Below are positions 1 to 5,832 of a DNA stretch of 7,542 nt, piece after piece. Position numbers and translations under genes: made by a program. Under the pieces are notes generated by a model. The model saw only the letters and a program-made list of their open reading frames with translations, had not been told where the DNA came from and made no database searches. This DNA is from Methanomassiliicoccaceae archaeon UBA367 (GTDB taxonomy: Archaea; Thermoplasmatota; Thermoplasmata; Methanomassiliicoccales; Methanomethylophilaceae). Location of the stretch: contig DAXF01000025.1 in the NCBI GenBank assembly GCA_002506255.1, positions 6,986 to 14,527 on the forward strand. The letters run 5' to 3'. Within the stretch, counting starts at the first letter, position 1, and each line of letters begins with the position of its first letter.

Positions 1-561
1 GGGAAATGCATATTCTGCATGGATTGCGCTGATTCCTGTCCCAGATCTTTGATAGTGAAGGTTCCCGCACCTTTGTATGCGCTCAGCCGTGAAGATCTTG
101 TATTCAGCGGGTCGAAGCCTCCCAAGGAATCCGAAGGGACGGTGGATGCGGATAAAGTGAAGGTACTAGGCCCTTCGATGGCAATAAGGGAGTTGGATAC
201 GGGCTCCTGCAATGCCTGTGAGGTAGAGGTGAACTGCATGTCCAACCCATACTACGACATGGGGAGATTCGGCATCAAGATAGTCGCATCTCCCAGGCAT
301 GCGGACATGCTTCTTGTTACGGGCCCTATGACCAACAATATGAGCAGGGCTGCGTTGGAGACCTTCGAGGCCACGCCTGCCCCCAAGGCCGTGGTGGCCA
401 TGGGAACATGCGCGATATCCGGCGGTATATTCGTAGAAGGCGACGTCCTCGGTAAAGGGATCAAGGACACAATGGCCGTAGATCTGTTCATACCGGGCTG
501 CCCGCCGCCTCCCGAGAGGGTCTTGCTGGCGATACTGAAGGCCTTCGGCCGGGATCAGTGA
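1..561 (+). CDS. Ferredoxin/NiFe-hydrogenase small-subunit fusion (HycF-HycG/HyfH-HyfI-like), 5' end outside window
   Basis: Frame 1 is open from the first base, so the gene starts upstream; 186 codons are visible. Residues 3-14 carry a [4Fe-4S] ferredoxin motif (CIFCMDCADSCP, C-x2-C-x2-C-x3-CP), resembling the second cluster motif of HycF/HyfH polyferredoxins. After a linker of about 50 residues, a NuoB/HycG-type domain follows: GSCNACE, then MGTCA, then PGCPPPPE supply the four cysteines expected for the proximal [4Fe-4S] cluster, with hydrogenase-type spacing (C-x2-C) rather than the adjacent CC of complex I NuoB. The order means an electron-input ferredoxin domain is fused to the small subunit of a membrane-associated group 4 hydrogenase or related complex. 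The large subunit is not in view, so true H2 activity cannot be judged. The stop overlaps the convergent stress-protein gene by 7 bp. An internal ATG at 19 would cut through the cluster motif and is not the start. Confidence 0.85.
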   Translation, partial: GKCIFCMDCADSCPRSLIVKVPAPLYALSREDLVFSGSKPPKESEGTVDADKVKVLGPSMAIRELDTGSCNACEVEVNCMSNPYYDMGRFGIKIVASPRHADMLLVTGPMTNNMSRAALETFEATPAPKAVVAMGTCAISGGIFVEGDVLGKGIKDTMAVDLFIPGCPPPPERVLLAILKAFGRDQ

Positions 562-944
562 ACGAGGACCACGTTACATTTGGCGTGGTTCACCACATGC
601 TGTGACACGCTTCCAAGAACGGCTCTGTCGATTATCGTCTTGTCCGACCTGCCCACAACGATGATGTCGCAACCGAATCTGGAGGCCGCGGCCAGTATAT
701 TCTCGGCAGCGGGTCCCGGCTCTATGACCGAGTGAACCTCTATGCCCGCATCCTTTGCCTTCGCTTCCGCCTCTCCCATGTATTTCTTGACCTCGGCGAA
801 CTCGTCCTCCCGCTCTATCACATCACGTGAGACTATGGAAGAATAGATGTAAAGCGGCAATCCTGACATCTCGGCGTAGTTTATCGCGAAATCCAGGGCT
901 CTCTGCGCTGCGGACCTGCCGTCATACGCCAGAATAATGGACAT
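555..944 (-). CDS. Universal stress protein (UspA family)
   Basis: A 129-residue single-domain Usp protein, close to the family's usual 140. It opens with the first-strand motif IILAYDGRSAAQRAL (Asp8 is the usual nucleotide-contacting acid) and ends with the ATP-binding segment VVGRSDKTIIDRAVLGSVSQHVV at about 96-118. The family pattern there is G-x2-G-x9-G-(S/T). Here Gly98 and the Gly111-Ser112 pair are present, but the second glycine is Asp101, so nucleotide binding may be altered. Such proteins are cytosolic dimers linked to stress survival; the specific role is unknown. The gene is convergent with the hydrogenase-subunit gene (7-bp overlap of ends). There is no Shine-Dalgarno before the ATG, but a TATA-like box lies about 26 bp upstream, so the mRNA is probably leaderless. 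Confidence 0.9.
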   Translation of the reverse strand: MSIILAYDGRSAAQRALDFAINYAEMSGLPLYIYSSIVSRDVIEREDEFAEVKKYMGEAEAKAKDAGIEVHSVIEPGPAAENILAAASRFGCDIIVVGRSDKTIIDRAVLGSVSQHVVNHAKCNVVLVH

Positions 945-965
945 GACCCGGAATCAGTGTTGTGG

Positions 966-973
966 ATAAATAG
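966..973 (-). promoter_or_regulatory. TATA-like box for the universal stress protein gene
   Basis: On the minus strand this reads CTATTTAT, close to the archaeal box A consensus (TTTAWATA-like). Its centre is about 26 bp upstream of the ATG at 944, which would place transcription start at or next to the start codon and explains the missing ribosome site. The position is read from sequence; promoter activity is inferred. Confidence 0.5.
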
Positions 974-1004
974 ATTATACCATCTTTTGCCACAGAGCGC
1001 AAGA

Positions 1005-1017
1005 CCTAATAGATACT
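1005..1017 (+). promoter_or_regulatory. Possible TATA-like element before the ABC ATPase gene
   Basis: The stretch CCTAATAGATACT is the AT-richest part close to the ABC gene and sits about 27-33 bp before the candidate start codons. It could be box A for a short-leader transcript serving the ABC ATPase and the genes behind it. The match to consensus is weak; the stronger AT-rich block at 966-980 could act in both directions instead. Confidence 0.25.
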
Positions 1018-1043
1018 AGAGCAATGAACGCGGCACGGTGAAT

Positions 1044-1835
1044 ATGCTGAAAGCCCTGGAGATGCGCAAAGTTTCCGTTGTGAAGGATGGCAGGAGAATT
1101 CTCGATTCGATCGATCTGGATGTTGAGGCGGACGAGAATGTGGCCGTTATAGGGCCGAACGGCTCCGGGAAGACAACTCTCATCAAACTCATCCGCGGGG
1201 AGGTGCTCCCATACTATGATGAGGATAACCCTGCTTCAATTCGAATATTCGGGATGGAGAATTGGAGTCTGGAGGAGCTTAGGAAGAGCATGGGCATAGT
1301 TTCCATGGATCTGCAGAGCAGATTCCCATCGGATACGCCGCTCTATGAGGTGATGCTGTCAGGTTACTTCGGCAGCATGGGGATCTTCAGGAACCACAAG
1401 GTCACGGAATCCATGGCGTCCGGGGTGCTGGACGCGGCCAGGACCATGGGGTTGGAGAATATGCTCGAAGCTTCCGTGGGAGTTGTATCCCTAGGCGAGA
1501 TGAGGAGGGCCCTGATCGCCAGGGCATTGGCCCCTAAACCGAGGATGCTTGTCCTGGACGAGCCGATGACAGGATTGGATGTGGTCATGAAGGATCGTTT
1601 CAGAAGGATGTTCGACATAATGATCCCGTCCGGGATAAACGTGATGATGATAACCCATGAACTGGAGGACATACCTTTGGGGGTGAAAAGAGTGATAATG
1701 CTCAAGGAAGGGAGTAAGATAGCCGATGGCCCGAAGGACCGGGTTCTCACTTCCGGAAATCTCTCCCGCCTCTTCGACGAGGACATCGAGGTATCTGTGT
1801 CCGGAGGGGTGTACAGGATGAGACTGAAGGGGTGA
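1044..1835 (+). CDS. ABC transporter-type ATPase, ModF/YlmA-like (COG1119 type), no partner permease
   Basis: Single ABC ATPase of 263 residues with all core motifs: Walker A GPNGSGKTT (37-45, Lys43), Q-loop Gln91, signature VVSLGEMRRAL (147-157, SLGE in place of SGGQ), Walker B MLVLDEP (Asp172, Glu173), D-loop Asp179 and switch His205. The segment after Walker A (IFGMENWSLEELRKSMGIVS) and the following LSGYFGSMGIF resemble the ModF/YlmA branch, which often lacks an obvious transporter partner. No permease or binding protein is in the window, so the substrate is unknown and a soluble regulatory role is possible. I chose the ATG at 1044; the in-frame GTG at 1038 lies inside a GGTGA sequence that looks like the ribosome site, although its spacing (2 nt) is short. 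The stop codon lies inside the ribosome site of the next gene, suggesting coupling. Confidence 0.85.
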   Translation: MLKALEMRKVSVVKDGRRILDSIDLDVEADENVAVIGPNGSGKTTLIKLIRGEVLPYYDEDNPASIRIFGMENWSLEELRKSMGIVSMDLQSRFPSDTPLYEVMLSGYFGSMGIFRNHKVTESMASGVLDAARTMGLENMLEASVGVVSLGEMRRALIARALAPKPRMLVLDEPMTGLDVVMKDRFRRMFDIMIPSGINVMMITHELEDIPLGVKRVIMLKEGSKIADGPKDRVLTSGNLSRLFDEDIEVSVSGGVYRMRLKG

Positions 1836-1839
1836 TCTG

Positions 1840-2286
1840 ATGCCGTGGACATGCTCTGAGTGCGGCCGTATGGAGTACGGTGACATCGAATTCTGCACCA
1901 GATGCGGCGCCCTGAAGGCGGACGGATATGAGCACCCGGTCTGTGAGAAATGCGAATCAGTTCTTGCGAAGGGAGCCCCTTATTGTGACAACTGCGCCCG
2001 TACTGTAGCCGTATACAATTCGGCAGAGGACAAACGGTACTTCATAGCGCTGATCCTTGCCGTGGTCCCGGGCATGTTCAATATACTCGGTTTGGGGCAC
2101 ATATTCCTCGGAAGATGGGTCAGGGGATTGGCTTTGGCCCTCAGTGGCATGGCGCTGCTGTATCTGACCGGGGTATACATGGACAATTCTGAGTATCAGA
2201 AGTGGCTGGCCGTTGCCTCGGTGGTGATATACACTGTCCAATTCCTGGATCTGCTGATCTCCAGAAGTCTTCGGCAAAAGGTTTAA
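1840..2286 (+). CDS. Double zinc-ribbon membrane protein, function unknown
   Basis: A 148-residue protein with two zinc ribbons at the N-terminus: C5-x2-C8 with C19-x2-C22, and C35-x2-C38 with C49-x2-C52. Three hydrophobic segments follow, at about 67-91, 96-114 and 122-141. The turn GLGHIFLGRWVRG (84-96) has the Gly-rich 'G-x-G-H-x-F-x-G' look of TM2-like small membrane proteins. The zinc ribbons probably face the cytosol and the rest anchors the protein. No enzyme residues are apparent and I do not recognise a named family. A GGTGAT ribosome site (1831-1836) overlaps the ABC ATPase stop codon, 4 bp before this gene, so the two are very likely translated together. Confidence 0.75.
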   Translation: MPWTCSECGRMEYGDIEFCTRCGALKADGYEHPVCEKCESVLAKGAPYCDNCARTVAVYNSAEDKRYFIALILAVVPGMFNILGLGHIFLGRWVRGLALALSGMALLYLTGVYMDNSEYQKWLAVASVVIYTVQFLDLLISRSLRQKV

Positions 2287-2310
2287 TGCGCATCGGGAGA
2301 TGGTGAGAGA

Positions 2311-3711
2311 ATGACGGAGGATTGGACCGAGAAGTACAGACCGAGCACGGTCAGAGGTGTTGTCGGCAATCCGAAGGCGGTGTCCGACCTTCTTGAATGG
2401 GCGAAGGACTGGAGCAACGGGACGCCCAAGAAGAAAGCGGCTGTCCTTATGGGGCCGCCCGGTGTGGGCAAGACCACTCTGGCTCTCGCGCTCGCTTCAG
2501 AGATGAGATGGGGACTTGTGGAGATGAATGCCTCCGATCAGCGCACAGGAGGAGCCATACGCTCCGTTGCACTGAAAGGTTCGCTCTCCAACACATTCAA
2601 CGATGCGGGGGACTACCTGGATGCGAAGACCGGGGGCATGAAGCTCATAGTCCTCGATGAGGCGGACAACCTGTTCGGAAATGCCGACAGGGGAGGGATA
2701 CCGGCGATATCCGAGCTCATAAAAGAGACGAAGCAGCCCGTTATGCTAATCGTCAATGATTTCTACGACCTGAGCAGGAAATCCTCCGCTGTGAAGAATG
2801 ATACCTTGCAGATCAAGTTCCAGAAACCGTCAGCATCCACTATTGCAAAGACCCTCAGGGCGATCACGGAAAGCGAGGGCGTGAGAACCGATGATCTTGT
2901 TCTCAGGGCGATCGCGGAGAACGCCGGCGGAGATATGAGGGCTGCCGTAAGGGATCTGCAGTCGGTTGCTGCCGGAAAGGAGGTCCTGAACGTTGCAGAC
3001 ATGGGGAACCTGTCTGAGCGGACGGCAAGGAAGGACATGTACGACCTGATGTATGCCGTGTTCAGGAAGGGAGACCCGATGGCCGCAAGGAAAGCATCCT
3101 TCGATATTGATGAGGAGCCCGGTTTCATACTGCTTTGGGTGGAGGAGAACCTGCCTTACGAGTACACCGACACGGGAGATCTTGTAAGGGGATGCGAGAG
3201 GCTCTCCAAGGCGGATATCTATCTAGGGAGGGTGAACAGGCGCCAGTACTACGGATTCTGGTCCTACGCCACGGATATGATGACCGCAGGTGTATCAGAT
3301 GCCAGGCGCACCAGCCCCGCCAACAGATCAAGATTCAGATTCCCCGCGTATCTGATGAAGATGTCCCGGAGCAAGAGCGTCAGGAACATGAAGAACACCA
3401 TATCCGAGAAGCTGGGCGGGTATCTGCATACATCCAAGGCGCGCATATCCTCGGATGTACTACCGTCCCTAAGAGTCACGCTGAAGAACGACCAGGGGCT
3501 CAGGGCCTTCATGCTCAGGGACGTCGGCTTGGAGGAGGAGGAACTAGCCTTCCTTCTGGACACAGGCGTGGACTCTCCGATGGTGAAGTTGGCGAAGAAG
3601 GATGCCGAGCCGCCGAAGGCACAGGGCAAGGTCCTTCGCGAGACGGCAGAGGAGAAGAAGACGGAGAAACCGAAGCCGGCGGCAGGCCAGAAGAGCCTGT
3701 TCCAATTCTGA
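2311..3711 (+). CDS. rfcL: Replication factor C large subunit (clamp loader)
   Basis: The protein of 466 residues is the AAA+ large subunit of the archaeal clamp loader, which with RfcS opens PCNA and loads it on primer-template DNA. In order: the RFC-box start WTEKYRP (5-11), Walker A GPPGVGKTT (48-56, Lys54), the NASDQR motif (73-78) typical of RfcL, Walker B LIVLDEAD (112-119), sensor-1 Asn149 in IVND, and sensor-2 region GGDMRAAVRDLQ (206-217, Arg210). A helical collar domain follows, then a lysine/glutamate/proline-rich linker (about 428-458). The extreme C-terminus QKSLFQF (460-466) fits the archaeal PIP box Q-x2-L-x2-F for PCNA binding. The length is normal and all parts are intact. 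The ribosome site GGTGA (2302-2306), 4 nt before the ATG, fixes the start. The gene follows the zinc-ribbon gene by 24 bp. Confidence 0.96.
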   Translation: MTEDWTEKYRPSTVRGVVGNPKAVSDLLEWAKDWSNGTPKKKAAVLMGPPGVGKTTLALALASEMRWGLVEMNASDQRTGGAIRSVALKGSLSNTFNDAGDYLDAKTGGMKLIVLDEADNLFGNADRGGIPAISELIKETKQPVMLIVNDFYDLSRKSSAVKNDTLQIKFQKPSASTIAKTLRAITESEGVRTDDLVLRAIAENAGGDMRAAVRDLQSVAAGKEVLNVADMGNLSERTARKDMYDLMYAVFRKGDPMAARKASFDIDEEPGFILLWVEENLPYEYTDTGDLVRGCERLSKADIYLGRVNRRQYYGFWSYATDMMTAGVSDARRTSPANRSRFRFPAYLMKMSRSKSVRNMKNTISEKLGGYLHTSKARISSDVLPSLRVTLKNDQGLRAFMLRDVGLEEEELAFLLDTGVDSPMVKLAKKDAEPPKAQGKVLRETAEEKKTEKPKPAAGQKSLFQF

Positions 3712-3720
3712 GGTCATTCT

Positions 3721-4665
3721 ATGGATAAGGAGTACAGGGCGCTGCTGGAGAAGCAACAGTACAGGATATACAGAGACCACTCAGCAGTCAAGATGTGCCA
3801 TTGGCTCAAGGAATCCCTGATCCACGGGAGGTCCTGCTACAAACAGGACTTCTACGGGATAAAGAGCCATCGCTGCCTTCAGATGACCCCTGCCATAAAC
3901 GAGTGCTCCCACCAGTGCGTTTTCTGCTGGAGGGTCCAGGGCAAGGATTTCGAGGTCAGGGAGTGGGCCGAGCCAAAGGAGATGCTCGACGCCCTCATAG
4001 AGAAGCAGCGGAAGCTGATAACCGGGTTCAAGGGCGATGACCGATGCACGAAAGAGATGTACGAGGAGGCACGGAACCCCAACCAGGTAGCGATATCTCT
4101 GGCCGGGGAGCCGATCACATATCCATATCTGTCCGAATTCCTGAGGGAATGCCATTCCAGGGGGATGATGACATTCCTTGTGACGAACGGAACATACCCG
4201 GAGAATCTGGAGGCGCTGGACACACTTCCGAGGCAGCTGTATGTGACGGTGGCCGCTCCTGACAGGGAGACCTACAGGAAGGTCTGCATCCCGAAGATAA
4301 GCGACGGATGGGACCGCATAAAGAGAACCTTGGAGATACTGCCCTCCCTGGATACCAGGACCGTGGTGCGCCATACCCTTGTAAGGGGATGGAACATGCA
4401 CTCTCCAGAGAAGTATGCGGAATTGGACAGGATCGCGGACCCGGACCTGATCGAGCCGAAAGGTTACGTCTTCGTCGGAGGCTCAAGGCAGCGACTGTCC
4501 ATGGACTGCATGCCCTCCTTCAAGGAGGTTCAGGATTTCTCGGATGCCATAGGCTCCGCTCTCGGGATGGAGATACTGAGGGAGAAAGAGGACAGCCGCG
4601 TCGCTCTTCTCGGGCGTCCGGGCATCGAGCTTGATGTGACGAGACTGTACAACATTCAAAAATAG
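3721..4665 (+). CDS. taw1: 4-demethylwyosine synthase, radical SAM (TYW1/Taw1)
   Basis: A 314-residue radical-SAM enzyme that condenses pyruvate-derived carbons with m1G37 of tRNA-Phe, making the tricyclic 4-demethylwyosine (imG-14) of the wybutosine pathway. The SAM-cluster motif C62-x3-C66-x2-C69 (CSHQCVFCWR) is present. Cys26, Cys39 and Cys52 are placed as expected for the second [4Fe-4S] cluster, and Lys41 sits where the family's pyruvate Schiff-base lysine is found. Other typical parts are SLAGEPITYP (about 125-134), FLVTNGTYP and the C-terminal YVFVGGSRQRL. It has no N-terminal flavodoxin domain, unlike the eukaryotic enzyme, as usual in archaea. The ribosome site GAGGT (3710-3714) overlaps the rfcL stop, 6 nt before the ATG. 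The 3' end overlaps the convergent DUF1294-like gene by 10 bp. Confidence 0.95.
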   Translation: MDKEYRALLEKQQYRIYRDHSAVKMCHWLKESLIHGRSCYKQDFYGIKSHRCLQMTPAINECSHQCVFCWRVQGKDFEVREWAEPKEMLDALIEKQRKLITGFKGDDRCTKEMYEEARNPNQVAISLAGEPITYPYLSEFLRECHSRGMMTFLVTNGTYPENLEALDTLPRQLYVTVAAPDRETYRKVCIPKISDGWDRIKRTLEILPSLDTRTVVRHTLVRGWNMHSPEKYAELDRIADPDLIEPKGYVFVGGSRQRLSMDCMPSFKEVQDFSDAIGSALGMEILREKEDSRVALLGRPGIELDVTRLYNIQK

Positions 4666-4922
4666 AAGAAGACCCAGAACAGCAAAGATGCTTGCACCGT
4701 CATTGTTAAGTAAATAAGAATGAACCATCTTCTGTTGATGTTGCATCCGGTACGGCCTATCATCGCACGGGCTCCGAACGGGCCGAGAAAGGAAGCTATC
4801 AACAGAATATTCCGAGAAACCTTCGGTTCGCCGCATATGATCCTTCGCCTGTCCGATGCGAAAGCCAAGGCTGCAAGCACATTGAATAATATGCATGCCG
4901 CCATCAGAAGCAGAAGGATCAT
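4656..4922 (-). CDS. Small DUF1294-like membrane protein
   Basis: An 88-residue, very hydrophobic protein: N-terminal membrane helix (about 2-22), a basic loop with DRRR (24-27), a second helix with IASFLGPFGARAMIGRTG (42-59) and a C-terminal helix (about 67-88) rich in aromatic residues. The layout of a helix, 'D+basic', a Gly/Phe-rich turn then a basic patch and Trp-Phe resembles DUF1294 proteins, whose function is unknown. On the minus strand its ATG overlaps the stop codon of flavodoxin A in the sequence TGATG, so translation is probably coupled to that gene. Its end overlaps the convergent taw1 end by 10 bp. The family call is by eye; that it is a real gene is supported by the coupling and by its membrane-protein composition. 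Confidence 0.7.
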   Translation of the reverse strand: MILLLLMAACILFNVLAALAFASDRRRIICGEPKVSRNILLIASFLGPFGARAMIGRTGCNINRRWFILIYLTMTVQASLLFWVFFYF

Positions 4923-5317
4923 CAGTTCTTCTTCAGGGAGTCAATGTAAAGTTCCAGTTTGGACCCCTCTACACCGAACATCTTGCGGGGCTTATTGAAG
5001 TATATGCTGTCGGCGACCCCGAGCTCCCCGGAGATCTTCTCCAGCTGATCCTCCGCCTTTTTGTCCTTGAAAGAGCAAATCAGGTACAGGCTGATCTTCG
5101 GCATTGCGTCCCTGTGCTTCTCCGCGAATTCTCTGACGTTCTTCGAAGGACTGCCTCCGTAGACGCCGCTGCCGAGTATCACTCTGTCGTATTTCGAAGG
5201 ATCCGCATCAGGTTCCTTGCTCAGATCCACAGCCTCCGCGCCTATCCTCTCGGCTATGTATTTGGCCGTTTTGCCTGTCGAACCCAGTTTCGTGAAGTAG
5301 AAGACCGCGTCTGCCAT
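4922..5317 (-). CDS. Flavodoxin-domain protein (copy A)
   Basis: A 131-residue single-domain flavodoxin-like protein (Flavodoxin_5/HemG-like style), close to short-chain flavodoxins in length. The N-terminal strand and FMN-phosphate loop read FYFTKLGSTGKTAKYIA (6-22; T9-x2-G12-x-T14). The second strand YDRVILGSGVYGG (43-55) gives the loop that usually contacts the isoalloxazine ring, and SLYLICSFKDK (76-86) is the next core strand. It likely binds FMN in the cytosol and carries electrons or reduces a substrate; the partner is unknown. Copy B, 75 bp upstream, has the same length and aligns without gaps at about 58% identity (counted by eye), so this is a tandem duplication. No ribosome site is seen before the ATG; a decamer shared with copy B lies 10-19 bp upstream. 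Confidence 0.87.
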   Translation of the reverse strand: MADAVFYFTKLGSTGKTAKYIAERIGAEAVDLSKEPDADPSKYDRVILGSGVYGGSPSKNVREFAEKHRDAMPKISLYLICSFKDKKAEDQLEKISGELGVADSIYFNKPRKMFGVEGSKLELYIDSLKKN

Positions 5318-5326
5318 GTTTATCGG

Positions 5327-5336
5327 ATGACGGATG
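5327..5336 (-). promoter_or_regulatory. Decamer CATCCGTCAT upstream of flavodoxin A
   Basis: This decamer (minus-strand reading) lies 10-19 bp before the flavodoxin A start codon. The identical decamer sits at exactly the same distance before flavodoxin B (5798-5807), where it forms one arm of a perfect inverted repeat. Here the second arm is absent. A weak TATA-like stretch (TTTAGGCATA on the minus strand) lies further upstream at about 5344-5353. The decamer may be a regulator half-site, or a remnant of the duplicated promoter. Confidence 0.4.
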
Positions 5337-5392
5337 AAGTCATATGCCTAAAGCATTTCTGTTCACGCAAGCCTTCGAAAGCGCAGAGGCGA

Positions 5393-5788
5393 TCACTTAT
5401 TGTTCAGGTGCTCGATGAAGAGCTCGAGCTTGGATCCCTCCATCCCCATCATTCTGCGGGGGTTGTTGAAGTACACGCTGTAACCAACACCCAGTGCATT
5501 CGATATGTTCTCGAGCTGGTCGTCACCCTCTTTGTCTTTGAAAGCGCACACAAGATAAAGGCTCACATTAGGCATGAGGTCCGCATATCTGGTGGCGAAA
5601 TCGGTTACGGTCTTCGGCACCTTATGCAGATAGACGCCGCTGCCGAGTATCACTCTGTCGTATTCCGACGGGTCCGCATGGTGATCTTTGTCAAGGTTAA
5701 AGATGTCCGCACCGATCTTTCCGGCAATGTATTTCGCGGCGCCTTCCGTGGCACCGGATTTCGTGGCGTAAAAAATCGCATCCGTCAT
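5393..5788 (-). CDS. Flavodoxin-domain protein (copy B)
   Basis: Paralogue of flavodoxin A, also 131 residues. The FMN-phosphate loop is FYATKSGATEGAAKYIA (6-22; T9-x2-G12-x-T14), and YDRVILGSGVYLHK (43-56) and SLYLVCAFKDK (76-86) repeat the core strands. Main differences from copy A are in the loop after Tyr53 (LHKVP against GGSPS), which in flavodoxins borders the flavin ring, and in the second helix region; the two copies may have different partners or redox potentials. The C-terminal stretch MEGSKLELFIEHL is nearly shared with A. The gene lies 44 bp downstream of the Isf-like gene and could be read from it, but has its own TATA-like box. Its start codon is inside a perfect inverted repeat, with purine-rich GGAAGGA just before the ATG. 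Confidence 0.88.
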   Translation of the reverse strand: MTDAIFYATKSGATEGAAKYIAGKIGADIFNLDKDHHADPSEYDRVILGSGVYLHKVPKTVTDFATRYADLMPNVSLYLVCAFKDKEGDDQLENISNALGVGYSVYFNNPRRMMGMEGSKLELFIEHLNNK

Positions 5789-5808
5789 GTCCTTCCCATG
5801 ACGGATGC
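5778..5808 (-). repeat. Perfect 12-bp inverted repeat over the flavodoxin B start codon
   Basis: GCATCCGTCATG (5778-5789) and CATGACGGATGC (5797-5808) are exact reverse complements separated by 7 bp. Read in the gene's direction, the upstream arm is followed by the loop GGAAGGA (the only ribosome-site-like sequence) and the downstream arm contains the ATG and codons 2-4. As RNA it would make a 12-bp hairpin with the start codon in the stem; as DNA it would be a good operator for a dimeric regulator at the expected transcription start. Sequence alone does not decide between these. Confidence 0.7.
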
Positions 5809-5815
5809 AGTTGGA

Positions 5816-5829
5816 TTAAAATATTATTT
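5816..5829 (-). promoter_or_regulatory. TATA-like box for flavodoxin B
   Basis: The minus strand reads AAATAATATTTTAA here, the most AT-rich stretch between the Isf-like gene and flavodoxin B. It is about 28-41 bp before the start codon, so transcription would begin at about 5794-5800, inside the inverted repeat. A transcript from this box would lack most of the upstream arm, while read-through from the Isf-like gene would contain both arms. Confidence 0.5.
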
Positions 5830-5832
5830 GCT

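Noticed and set aside
1038..1040. GTG as start of the ABC ATPase
   Set aside because: It is part of GGTGA, the likely ribosome site, and an in-frame ATG follows two codons later; the choice changes only two residues.
3135..3728. A 197-codon plus-strand frame inside rfcL
   Set aside because: Arg/Gly/Glu-rich composition typical of a frame-shifted reading of a real gene; rfcL is intact in its own frame.
3781..4401. A 206-codon minus-strand frame opposite taw1
   Set aside because: Antisense shadow of a fully recognisable radical-SAM enzyme, without a ribosome site or domain.
3721..4665. Possible oddity in taw1 or rfcL (truncation, missing residues)
   Set aside because: All expected cysteines, the lysine, AAA+ motifs and the PIP box are present and lengths are normal; both are ordinary housekeeping genes.
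5371..5382. Near-palindrome GCCTTCGAAAGC between the flavodoxin genes
   Set aside because: Short, with a mismatched pair, and not near a start codon or TATA-like box; not distinguishable from chance.
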